From positions 1 to 6,348 of the forward strand of contig JAJWCP010000082.1 in the NCBI GenBank assembly GCA_021617435.1: DNA of 6,348 nucleotides. Direction: 5' to 3'. The notes under the pieces were generated by a model. The model had not been told where the DNA came from. It saw nothing but the letters and a program-made list of their open reading frames with translations, and searched no databases. Positions 1 through 5,663 of the stretch are shown one piece after another. The position numbers were made by a program, and so were the translations under genes. The first letter of the stretch is position 1. Every line of letters starts with the position of its first letter. This stretch comes from Pseudomonadota bacterium. GTDB lineage: Bacteria > Pseudomonadota > Alphaproteobacteria > RF32 > CAG-239.

Positions 1-33
1 TTTTCATATTATGTTCAAGCAAATTTTCTTCCA

Positions 34-62
34 TTGCCTTTTTGTAAAAAATATCTTATAAT
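34..62 (+). promoter_or_regulatory. Promoter of the two-gene transglutaminase-like / lyase-like operon
   Basis: A -35 box TTGCCT (34-39) and a perfect -10 box TATAAT (57-62) are separated by exactly 17 bases. Transcription would start near 69-70, giving a leader of about 21 bases before the ATG at 91. The upstream TTG at 34 and ATG at 64 lie inside or before the promoter, so the ATG at 91 is the likely start. This is read from sequence only. Confidence 0.65.
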
Positions 63-90
63 AATGCCATATTTTAACCGGAACACCGCC

Positions 91-882
91 ATGGATTTTG
101 AAAAACTTAATGAAACCAACTGCCGCATCAGCAACATCAAAAATAACGATCGCATTTTAATCGGCGGTTCATTTTACGGCAAATTAAACTTAGCGGTTAT
201 CGCCGATACCGATAATTTTGCCAAGTTATTTCAAACCGCTGCTAAAAACGCGCAAATTTTTACCAATAATGACGGTATGCAAAAATGGCTCCGTGGTCTT
301 GCCCCTGATTTTAATGCTGAAACTTTTGCTCATTTGTGCGCTTTTGACAATGCCCTGCGCAAAATGTATCCTGAACTTTCCGCTCACCCTGACAAAAGAA
401 ATTTCTTTTATGACGGAAGTGATAAAACTCTGTCTGAAGCGGTAAATGCCGGTGTTTGCCAATGCGCGGAAATCGCCGTTTTAGCGCAAGCTTATTTGCA
501 GCAGCAAGGCATTGAAAGCAAATATTTCGGCGGTGAGCTGCTGCATTCTGCTAATGATGAGTTTGGCGAGCCGCACAGCTTTATAACTCTGAAAACATCA
601 GGACAAGACTATATTTATGACCCCGCCAACCCGCTGCCCTCAAAAAATCTTTGCCTGCCGCGCATTGCAACCATTGAGGCAACACCCTTGCAACAAGCTC
701 AATTTGAAGCCAAAATCCACTCTGGCGGCAACAAGCGCAACTGTGCTTTTCTGGAAACAAAAAATATTTTAACCAAATCAAGCCGATATTATGGTTGCGG
801 CGACGGTATGAATATTTTTCCGTCCTTTATAATTTCAAAAAACAACACCCCGCCCACACCTGACAACAGCCGCGATTTATAA
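91..882 (+). CDS. Transglutaminase-like cysteine protein (Cys-His-Asp triad)
   Basis: This 263-residue protein of the transglutaminase/papain-like superfamily probably cleaves or transfers an amide or peptide bond through a catalytic cysteine; the substrate is unknown. The triad is visible: C123 in GVCQC, followed by a helix rich in Ala and Leu, H162 in PHSFI, and D177 in YIYDPANP, in the order and spacing usual for the fold. The roughly 100 residues before the core and the tail after residue 185 (with RYYGCGDG near 232-239) are not recognised. No signal peptide or membrane segment is seen, so it acts in the cytoplasm or leaves by a signal-less route. The start at 91 is chosen because a strong promoter covers the earlier TTG (34) and ATG (64); the Shine-Dalgarno is weak (GGA at 80-82). 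The next gene follows after 11 bases and is probably co-transcribed. Protease, peptidase or amidase are all possible; the fold is more certain than the reaction. Confidence 0.75.
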   Translation: MDFEKLNETNCRISNIKNNDRILIGGSFYGKLNLAVIADTDNFAKLFQTAAKNAQIFTNNDGMQKWLRGLAPDFNAETFAHLCAFDNALRKMYPELSAHPDKRNFFYDGSDKTLSEAVNAGVCQCAEIAVLAQAYLQQQGIESKYFGGELLHSANDEFGEPHSFITLKTSGQDYIYDPANPLPSKNLCLPRIATIEATPLQQAQFEAKIHSGGNKRNCAFLETKNILTKSSRYYGCGDGMNIFPSFIISKNNTPPTPDNSRDL

Positions 883-893
883 TCGGAGATAAA

Positions 894-1721
894 ATGGCTC
901 ACATTAATTACATAAGCTCTTTCAATGAATTTTTATCACTTCCGAAAAATGCCAAAGATATGGAATTTCAAACCGGATTAAACGACAATCACGCATGGAA
1001 AATGCACATTTTTCTTGACCAAAACAATTGCACCGTTTCAAACCGGCTTATCAAAAGCACCGCCGAATTTTTAATTAAAAACAACATCAGCTTCAAAATG
1101 GGCAACGGCGGCGATGACGGCAAAGTATTTACTGTTTATGTCGGTGAATATGATAAAACCTTGCGTTTGGCAACAGAACTTAACCGGTGCTTTGGCGCGC
1201 AATATGCTCAAAATTATCCGACCGGCGGCGCGCAAGCTCCTGAAGACCGCAAAATATATAACAACATCGGCATACGCTTTGAAGGAATTAACAGCAATCC
1301 TGAAGATTCATTATTTGCCTATTACGGACATAACGGCATTCCGGCGCTTAAACCTGATTTAGCTTTTGCCGGAACACAAAATTGGCAACTTTCCGCTCTT
1401 GCCTGTCATATCTTTTTAGCTGAAAAATGCGGTGCAAAATATCTTGGCGACAACTACGGCAATCAACCGTGGGCAAATCAGGTTTTTGCCGAGCTGCCGC
1501 AAAAATTCAGTTCTGAACAAATTAACAATTATGTTACTGATGCCTTAAAATTTATGCACGCCACTCATCAGGAACGCTTTATTTATCCTAAAAATTTAGT
1601 ATCAACTGAAAATTCCGTCACCCTCAGTGTAAACGATATTATTAAAACAAACACCCTCACGCCAAAGCAACAGGCTGTTGTTGATTCCATCTGCCGCAAA
1701 TTTAAAAACCACAGCCGCTAA
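894..1721 (+). CDS. SpvC/OspF- or LanKC-N-terminal-like phosphothreonine lyase fold protein
   Basis: A 275-residue protein whose residues about 34-132 resemble the phosphothreonine lyase fold, known from the type III effectors SpvC/OspF and from the lyase domain of class III lanthipeptide synthetases. Those enzymes remove phosphate from phospho-Thr/Ser by beta-elimination. By eye against remembered SpvC, WKMHIF gives K36 and H38 (SpvC K104, H106), ISFKM gives K68 (K136), KVFTVYV gives Y82 (Y158) and IRFEG gives R128 (R213). The counterpart of SpvC R148 is not clear; K77 lies near it. Residues 135-275 are an extra, unrecognised region with no kinase or cyclase motifs, so this is not a full lanthipeptide synthetase. 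No signal peptide is present. A GGAG at 885-888, five bases before ATG, fixes the start. It follows the transglutaminase-like gene as second gene of the operon and ends in a terminator hairpin. The family assignment is an inference from motif order and has not been searched. Confidence 0.6.
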   Translation: MAHINYISSFNEFLSLPKNAKDMEFQTGLNDNHAWKMHIFLDQNNCTVSNRLIKSTAEFLIKNNISFKMGNGGDDGKVFTVYVGEYDKTLRLATELNRCFGAQYAQNYPTGGAQAPEDRKIYNNIGIRFEGINSNPEDSLFAYYGHNGIPALKPDLAFAGTQNWQLSALACHIFLAEKCGAKYLGDNYGNQPWANQVFAELPQKFSSEQINNYVTDALKFMHATHQERFIYPKNLVSTENSVTLSVNDIIKTNTLTPKQQAVVDSICRKFKNHSR

Positions 1722-1733
1722 AACTGTGGTTTT
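1705..1733. terminator. Hairpin terminator between convergent operons
   Basis: Arms AAAACCACAG (1705-1714) and CTGTGGTTTT (1724-1733) form a perfect 10-bp stem with a 9-base loop. T-rich sequence follows on the + strand (to 1745), and a run of T on the - strand comes from the A-rich arm at 1704-1708, so it can work in both directions. The TAA of the + strand gene (1719-1721) lies in the loop, and the - strand lipoprotein gene ends at 1738, only five bases beyond the hairpin. Confidence 0.8.
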
Positions 1734-1737
1734 AATT

Positions 1738-2325
1738 TTATTTTTCGGTCTTTGCCAAGCTTTTAACCGGCTTAATATATTTTCTGCCGCCCGATGCATC
1801 GCCTTTAGCCTCCGATTTTTTAAGGCAAAGCATATAAAATTCATCATAATCACTGGTGCATTCATACAGCTGCTTAAAATAGCACGGCTGAATCACCGGA
1901 TCGGTTGTTCCGATATGCAAAGTTCCGTAAACTTGAACAAAACCTCTTCTGCCGCCGGTTGCCTGGTGCATTCTGGCAGCTTCTTCCGCGCTCATAACGC
2001 AGGGTGCAATTCCAAACATTTCATTATATGTAACGGTATCAAAATTATCTTCAAACCCGTCTAACATATATTTGGTAAACAAAACGGTTTTACCGTCATA
2101 TTTTTCCGCTATTGTTTTGCGCCCGCCAGGCTGCATAAACTCGGCATATACACAGCCGAACCCTTTGCATGATTGCGGAAGGAACGGTCCTACATCATCA
2201 AAAGTATAATCAATTTTTTGGCTCGCGGAAAGCGCCTGTCTGGCTGCTTTTGCCTGCGGATTATCATCGCAGGCAGAGAGCAGTATCGCCACTGAAATTG
2301 CGGCTGAAATAATTTTATAATTCAT
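1738..2325 (-). CDS. Cysteine-rich hypothetical lipoprotein
   Basis: A 195-residue predicted lipoprotein of unknown function. The N-terminus has NYK, a hydrophobic stretch (residues 5-16) and a lipobox LLSAC with the lipidated cysteine at residue 19. Asp follows at 20 and 21; in E. coli an Asp at +2 keeps lipoproteins in the inner membrane, which may or may not hold here. The mature part has six more cysteines (53, 58, 109, 148, 156, 167), enough for three disulfides in the periplasm, and a lysine-rich tail. No known domain is recognised. The ATG at 2325 is chosen over a longer frame reaching 2382 because it gives the signal peptide, has GGAG at 2333-2336, and overlaps the stop of the upstream gene as TAATG. 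It is the third and last gene of the MORN operon and probably translated by re-initiation. The gene is real with high confidence; its role is unknown. Confidence 0.8.
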   Translation of the reverse strand: MNYKIISAAISVAILLSACDDNPQAKAARQALSASQKIDYTFDDVGPFLPQSCKGFGCVYAEFMQPGGRKTIAEKYDGKTVLFTKYMLDGFEDNFDTVTYNEMFGIAPCVMSAEEAARMHQATGGRRGFVQVYGTLHIGTTDPVIQPCYFKQLYECTSDYDEFYMLCLKKSEAKGDASGGRKYIKPVKSLAKTEK

Positions 2326-2993
2326 TACTTTTCTCCATTTGCTTTTTCGGCATTTCGTCGTTCCAGCGTTGCTATTAAGCACGGGTCATTATCCGGACGA
2401 TGATTTTTTTGTTTTAAGATTTTACCGTCTTTAACACTGTATGTAGTCATAAGCATGCCATGCGTGCAATACAGCGCCACATCGGCAACTTTGTTTTTGG
2501 TAGTGCAGTGATGATACAATATGCCGTTATCATAATAAATATCATGATATTCAACATCACCATGATTATATTTTGATTCTACCTCGGTCAAACCGTTTTC
2601 ATAATATGTTCTATGAAAGCCATTCGGTTTGCCGTTTTCAAAATTATTTTCGTATTTCATCTGTCCGTTTTCATACCAGCTCCTGAAAAATCCGTCAAAT
2701 CCTCCGTTTTTAATTGTCATTTTAAAGTGCGGCGCGCCGTTTTCATAATATATGTTAATATGCCCTTCATATTTTCCGTTCACAAACTCGCCTTCTTCAT
2801 ACAACTGACCATTTTCATAATATATTTTTCTGACCCCGGTAATCGGCTTGCCATTTAAATCAACGCATTCCATTTCAAGCAACATACCTTTGCATGACGA
2901 ATTTTGTTCATTAAATTCCGCATCGTTCGCCATAACCGCTGTCGGCAGCAAACAAGCCGCGGCGCTTAAATAAAACAACTTAAATTTACGCAT
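2325..2993 (-). CDS. Secreted YwqK-like MORN-repeat protein
   Basis: A 222-residue exported protein with five MORN-type repeats. Residues 1-22 form a signal peptide: basic MRKFK, a hydrophobic core, and VMA before a probable cleavage ahead of N23. Repeats with the core YYENG begin at residues 58, 82, 106, 130 and 153, that is three steps of exactly 24 residues and one of 23; a typical unit reads YYENGQLYEEGEFVNGKYEG. Such repeats fold as stacked beta-hairpins and serve as binding surfaces. Databases often name them YwqK-family antitoxins after the B. subtilis immunity protein, but an export signal makes a cytoplasmic antitoxin role unlikely. Cysteines at 34, 43, 163, 176 and 205 could form disulfides. 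The start at 2993 (GGAGAG at 2998-3003) is preferred to a TTG at 3020. It overlaps the upstream MORN lipoprotein gene by 8 bases and the downstream lipoprotein gene by 1. Its partner and cellular role are unknown. Confidence 0.82.
   Translation of the reverse strand: MRKFKLFYLSAAACLLPTAVMANDAEFNEQNSSCKGMLLEMECVDLNGKPITGVRKIYYENGQLYEEGEFVNGKYEGHINIYYENGAPHFKMTIKNGGFDGFFRSWYENGQMKYENNFENGKPNGFHRTYYENGLTEVESKYNHGDVEYHDIYYDNGILYHHCTTKNKVADVALYCTHGMLMTTYSVKDGKILKQKNHRPDNDPCLIATLERRNAEKANGEK
2333..2336 (-). promoter_or_regulatory. Shine-Dalgarno deciding the Cys-rich lipoprotein start
   Basis: On the minus strand GGAG lies seven bases before the ATG at 2325, inside the last codons of the upstream gene. 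It supports this start over the in-frame extension to 2382, which would add 19 residues ahead of the signal peptide. Confidence 0.7.
2493..2822 (-). repeat. Five MORN-type repeats, 72-bp period, in the secreted protein
   Basis: The repeats cover residues 58-167. They are also visible in DNA: on the + strand the core CCRTTTTCATA recurs at 2593, 2665, 2737 and 2809, exactly 72 bases apart. The fifth, C-terminal copy (residue 153) is more diverged and one codon short. Confidence 0.85.
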
Positions 2994-4074
2994 TTTTCTC
3001 TCCGCTGATATAAGTTTCAATCGTATTTTTTATCTTCTGTTCCACATCAAGCTCTATAAAACACCTTTCGGACAGAGAGGAAATTTCAACATCGGTATTT
3101 CTGCGCTTGGCTTCTGCTATAATGGCAAAATTAATTCCGCATATCTGTGAATTTTCAAGCGGTGTGATTTCATTAATCATTTGCGCTTTAAGGGAGCCGT
3201 CTTCATTATATTCTTTATACAGCCCTTCCGGATTGCAATCATTTAAAAAATATTGTTTTTTCAGATTGCCCTCCCAAAAATATTCTTTAGCCTCGCCGTA
3301 TAATTTAAATGCGGTTTTATCACTTCCGGCATATTTAATTTTTTGCATGCCGGATTCAAACCTCAACACATTTTTGTAATAAACTTTGCAAACATAACCG
3401 TCATCAGTATCTGATTTAACCCGCTCAATCTGCTCATAATCATTAGCAATCTTAAATGTTTCGGGCTGACCGTCTTCAAAAGCAACTTCATATTTGCCGC
3501 CCTGCATATCCATATTAATTGCGCTTAAAACCCCGTTGCTAAACTTTGCCGTACCGTTCGGCAATTTAATTTCACTGTCAAGCTCATCGGCGGCATAATT
3601 TGCCTGCAAAACCGCTTTGCCGCCTTCATAAACCGCCGTAAGCCCGTTGCGTTTGCCGTTTGAGTAATTGATTTCTTTAACAAGTTTTCCCTCTTCGGCA
3701 TATTCGCTGTATTTACCGTTTTCCAACCCGTTCAAATAAGTTACTTCAACATTAACCTGCCCATTCGGATAATAAGCCTTAAACACACCGTTTTCCACAC
3801 CGTTTGCAAAATTGCCTTCTTCGGCAATTTTGCCGTCGTCAAAATACAAAACAAAATGTCCGTGACGCTTTCCGTTCTTAAAATTCATAATCTCTTTCAG
3901 CGCGCCACCATTGTCGTATTTTTTCACAATGCCGGAGATAGGCTCCTGCTTTTGATTATAGCATTCAGCGTCATCATTATGGCACAAAAGCTCGTTATAA
4001 TCATACTCATGATTACAGCCGCCTGCCGCCGCCAACGCGCCGAGCATTATCAAAGCTTTTTTATTAAGAAACAT
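2986..4074 (-). CDS. YwqK-like MORN-repeat lipoprotein
   Basis: A 362-residue predicted lipoprotein, first gene of a three-gene operon. The signal peptide MFLNKKALIMLG... ends in the lipobox AGGC with the lipidated cysteine at residue 20. The mature part begins with a cysteine-containing segment (C31, C38) leading into PISGIVKKY. Five MORN-type repeats follow, beginning near residues 52, 77, 101, 125 and 148. After a less regular region there is a repeat-like part at 263-299 (YFWEGNLKKQY, YNEDGSLKAQM) and a charged C-terminus with C312 and C338. MORN repeats are usually binding surfaces; here they would sit at the membrane, facing the periplasm or outside. The start at 4074 has GGAG at 4082-4085 and gives a clean lipobox; a GTG at 4143 would place the promoter inside the gene. 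The stop overlaps the next gene by 8 bases (ATGCGTAA). The next gene has the same repeat layout and looks like a duplicate. The ligand is unknown. Confidence 0.82.
   Translation of the reverse strand: MFLNKKALIMLGALAAAGGCNHEYDYNELLCHNDDAECYNQKQEPISGIVKKYDNGGALKEIMNFKNGKRHGHFVLYFDDGKIAEEGNFANGVENGVFKAYYPNGQVNVEVTYLNGLENGKYSEYAEEGKLVKEINYSNGKRNGLTAVYEGGKAVLQANYAADELDSEIKLPNGTAKFSNGVLSAINMDMQGGKYEVAFEDGQPETFKIANDYEQIERVKSDTDDGYVCKVYYKNVLRFESGMQKIKYAGSDKTAFKLYGEAKEYFWEGNLKKQYFLNDCNPEGLYKEYNEDGSLKAQMINEITPLENSQICGINFAIIAEAKRRNTDVEISSLSERCFIELDVEQKIKNTIETYISGEKNA
2998..3003 (-). promoter_or_regulatory. Shine-Dalgarno of the secreted MORN gene
   Basis: GGAGAG lies four bases before the ATG at 2993 on the minus strand, within the end of the upstream coding frame. 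It decides the start over a TTG at 3020 and indicates coupled translation across the ATGCGTAA overlap. Confidence 0.75.
3580..3921 (-). repeat. Five MORN-type repeats in the lipoprotein
   Basis: Residues 52-165 hold five units with cores KYDNG, YFDDG, YYPNG, YAEEG and VYEGG. The steps are 25, 24, 24 and 23 residues, nearly the same spacing as in the neighbouring secreted protein (24, 24, 24, 23). The copies have diverged more in DNA than those of the neighbour. Confidence 0.8.
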
Positions 4075-4081
4075 CTTTAAT

Positions 4082-4085
4082 CTCC
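4082..4085 (-). promoter_or_regulatory. Shine-Dalgarno of the MORN lipoprotein gene
   Basis: GGAG on the minus strand, seven bases before the ATG at 4074. It sets the start that gives a 19-residue signal peptide with lipobox AGGC. Confidence 0.75.
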
Positions 4086-4100
4086 AACTGATAAACTTAC

Positions 4101-4126
4101 GGCGCAAGCTTATAGCAGCATGCGCC
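4101..4126 (-). promoter_or_regulatory. Inverted repeat centred on the -10 box (possible operator)
   Basis: Perfect arms GGCGCA (4101-4106) and TGCGCC (4121-4126) flank 14 bases that hold the candidate extended -10 box of the MORN operon, and the dyad centre falls within that box. A dimeric regulator bound here would block the promoter. There is no T-run after it on either strand, so it is a poor terminator. The dyad is seen; the regulatory role is inferred. Confidence 0.4.
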
Positions 4127-4135
4127 ATATTGCAA
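4109..4135 (-). promoter_or_regulatory. Promoter of the MORN operon
   Basis: On the minus strand, -35-like TTGCAA (4130-4135) and -10 TATAAG (4109-4114) are 15 bases apart, a short spacer. A TGC directly before the -10 (4115-4117) makes it an extended -10 promoter, which tolerates this. Transcription would begin near 4102, giving a leader of about 28 bases that contains the Shine-Dalgarno. Confidence 0.5.
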
Positions 4136-4136
4136 G

Positions 4137-4151
4137 AAAGCACTCTGCTTT
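4137..4151. terminator. Small hairpin after the triplicated-domain gene (weak terminator)
   Basis: AAAGCA (4137-4142) and TGCTTT (4146-4151) form a 6-bp stem with a 3-base loop, 13 bases past the stop of the minus-strand gene ending at 4164. Read on the minus strand it is followed by a short CTT rather than a long T-run, so termination would be partial and some transcripts may continue into the MORN operon. Confidence 0.3.
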
Positions 4152-4163
4152 TTTACACAATTT

Positions 4164-5480
4164 TTATCCAAACAACTTTTTATCCGATTTCATAGCAACG
4201 CTTTTACGCCATTTTTCAGCGTCTATCAGTTGGCGCGCATGAGCCTCGCTTTCAACTTTAATTGACCGCCAATTACGCCAACCAGCAATTTTTGCCACTT
4301 CATCAAGCGCCTGAGTATGCGTCAGTGCGGTCATCTTTTTGAGCTTACGCGCCTTTTGTTTCAGCATTTCAATATAAATAGCTGCCGCTCCTTTCTGAAA
4401 TTCTGGCAACCGACGGTAAATATGCCTGATATATTCTGCCGACACTTTTTCAAATCTCATCGTTAATTTCGGAAAATATTTTTTTAATTCCTGCACAAAC
4501 GGTATGTCGCTTTCATCATGACTTGCTGTAACTACCAAGCCATCTGAAAAAACAGCATATCGTTCAATATCCGGCGACATAAACGATGAGTTAAAATCAG
4601 GATTAACCACCGTCAAACAAACGCGCCCGGCAAACAATGCGTCAATATACTTATTAATTTTTATCAGCCCGTCAACGCTCATACGTTTACGTCGCTCGGC
4701 ATTTAGGAATTCTGAGCCGACATACCATTCATAATTTTCGGCTTCTTTGTAAAGAGCGTCAATATAATCTTGCGGCACAAATTCAGCATTAGTATAGCAA
4801 TACTCATTCAAATAATCATACTTAAATTGGCGCATATAATTATTGTTTTTGCTCCCCAAACTGCTGCGATATTCTTCTGAAACATAGTACCTGCCGTCAG
4901 CAAACAATGCCATAAATTTTCGGCATTGTGGCGGCAAAGATTCATCTTTTGAAGCTGTCAGCAAAACATTACCATTAGCAAAACATTCTTTTACAAAATC
5001 GGTTTTAGCAGGCAATACCTCAACGTACAAATCATCCTCAGACGCCCCCATAATCATAGCTTGTTCCGAAATATAGCGCAAAAATTCGGAATAATAAATC
5101 ACGTCCATTTGCGTCTGCGGCGCAAAAATCCTTTTAACCGGCAAATTACGAATTTTAAGCAAAGTTAAAATTCGCTCAGTCTTTTTTGCGTATTTTTTAT
5201 TAAGTTCATCGCTTGAAAAAATTTGCGGTCCGCAGCAATGAATTAAAGTACCGTCGCTAAAATAATGAAAATCAGGATTATATTTACCCAAAGGTATCTG
5301 AGCTGTTTTAGAACATATCAGCACATGCTTTACATGATGTTGCTTTATGTATTTTTTTTGCAATTCTTTTGCGCGCGAATACATCACCGGTTGTTCAAAC
5401 GGATTGCACGTTAAGCACACACTGTTTTTAAGCAGTTCAGCAATAATCTCATAGTCAAGGGAAAATCTCATATCAGTCAT
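4164..5480 (-). CDS. Protein of unknown function with three internal repeats and a C-terminal 'HTQALDEVA' motif
   Basis: A 438-residue soluble protein without signal peptide or membrane segment; I do not recognise the full-length family. Three diverged units can be aligned on the strand-turn motif F[SA]DG: HYFSDGTLI (F74), ALFADGRYYV (F193) and AVFSDGLVVTAS (F311), 119 and 118 residues apart. Each is preceded by a hydrophobic strand (VCLTCNP at 21, VLLTASKDES at 172, VCLTVVNPDF at 288) and, at least in units B and C, followed by a Tyr-rich helix (DYIDALY, EYIRHIY). The C-terminus (about 378-425) is helical and basic, with LTHTQALDEVA and GWRNWRS (386-406). This resembles the helical 'SHSQALELVA...GF.NW' motif found in some alphaproteobacterial glyoxalase-superfamily proteins, though no glyoxalase domain is seen. 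The ATG at 5480 is used because AGGAG at 5489-5493 fits it; a GTG at 5489 overlaps that site. It is preceded by two promoters and a long leader, and followed by the MORN operon promoter. Confidence 0.8.
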   Translation of the reverse strand: MTDMRFSLDYEIIAELLKNSVCLTCNPFEQPVMYSRAKELQKKYIKQHHVKHVLICSKTAQIPLGKYNPDFHYFSDGTLIHCCGPQIFSSDELNKKYAKKTERILTLLKIRNLPVKRIFAPQTQMDVIYYSEFLRYISEQAMIMGASEDDLYVEVLPAKTDFVKECFANGNVLLTASKDESLPPQCRKFMALFADGRYYVSEEYRSSLGSKNNNYMRQFKYDYLNEYCYTNAEFVPQDYIDALYKEAENYEWYVGSEFLNAERRKRMSVDGLIKINKYIDALFAGRVCLTVVNPDFNSSFMSPDIERYAVFSDGLVVTASHDESDIPFVQELKKYFPKLTMRFEKVSAEYIRHIYRRLPEFQKGAAAIYIEMLKQKARKLKKMTALTHTQALDEVAKIAGWRNWRSIKVESEAHARQLIDAEKWRKSVAMKSDKKLFG

Positions 5481-5488
5481 AGTTTTCA

Positions 5489-5493
5489 CTCCT
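5489..5493 (-). promoter_or_regulatory. Shine-Dalgarno deciding the ATG at 5480
   Basis: AGGAG on the minus strand lies eight bases before the ATG at 5480. The in-frame GTG at 5487-5489 overlaps this site and so cannot be served by it; the protein therefore starts MTDMRF. Confidence 0.8.
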
Positions 5494-5500
5494 AAGCGGG

Positions 5501-5529
5501 AACATAGCCATTTGATGTCTGCCTGTCAA
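5501..5529 (-). promoter_or_regulatory. Proximal promoter of the triplicated-domain gene
   Basis: On the minus strand, a perfect -35 box TTGACA (5524-5529) and a weaker -10 box TATGTT (5501-5506) are separated by 17 bases. Transcription would start near 5494, giving a very short leader that begins at the Shine-Dalgarno. Confidence 0.5.
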
Positions 5530-5606
5530 AAATTCCCTTATTCAAGAGTTTTAACTATTTTCAGATTTAAGCGGTTATTCCATCCGGATTTGCCTATGGG
5601 CAGACA
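5516..5606 (-). repeat. Long-range inverted repeat in the leader region
   Basis: TGTCTGCC (5516-5523) is the exact reverse complement of GGCAGACA (5599-5606), 75 bases apart. Between and around them a second pair, GGTTAT (5573-5578) with ATAACC (5614-5619), and a local hairpin TGCC (5591-5594) with GGCA (5599-5602) can form. The local hairpin uses the same bases as the long-range arm, so the two exclude each other. In the 222-bp gap (5481-5702) these pairings and the two promoters are the main visible content; no convincing terminator for the acetyltransferase gene was found. Confidence 0.4.
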
Positions 5607-5633
5607 ACAAGCGATAACCATCACTCTGAAAAG

Positions 5634-5663
5634 AGTATACCACCACCGCCACACCCGCGTCAA
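5634..5663 (-). promoter_or_regulatory. Distal promoter of the triplicated-domain gene
   Basis: On the minus strand, -35 TTGACG (5658-5663) and -10 TATACT (5634-5639), each five of six consensus bases, are separated by 18 bases. Transcription would start near 5627 and give a leader of about 147 bases before the ATG at 5480, unusually long for this compact region. Confidence 0.6.

Noticed and set aside
11..61. 16-residue frame (MFKQIFFHC...) considered as a peptide precursor for the lyase-like gene
   Set aside because: No Shine-Dalgarno, no Ser/Thr/Cys-rich core expected of a lanthipeptide, and it overlaps the promoter.
34..90. N-terminal extension of the transglutaminase-like protein starting at TTG 34 or ATG 64
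   Set aside because: Both lie within or just after the -35/-10 elements and before the predicted transcription start, and neither has a Shine-Dalgarno.
894..1721. Complete class III lanthipeptide synthetase
   Set aside because: No kinase or LanC-like cyclase motifs and no precursor gene nearby; only the lyase-like part is present.
2325..4074. Cytoplasmic YwqJ-YwqK type toxin-antitoxin pair
   Set aside because: Both MORN proteins carry export signals and no deaminase or other toxin domain is seen next to them.
4101..4126. Terminator for the gene ending at 4164
   Set aside because: The dyad is not followed by a T-run on the minus strand and it overlaps the -10 box.
4075..4143. GTG at 4143 as start of the MORN lipoprotein
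   Set aside because: It would place 23 residues before a perfect lipoprotein signal and contain the operon promoter; GGAG supports 4074.
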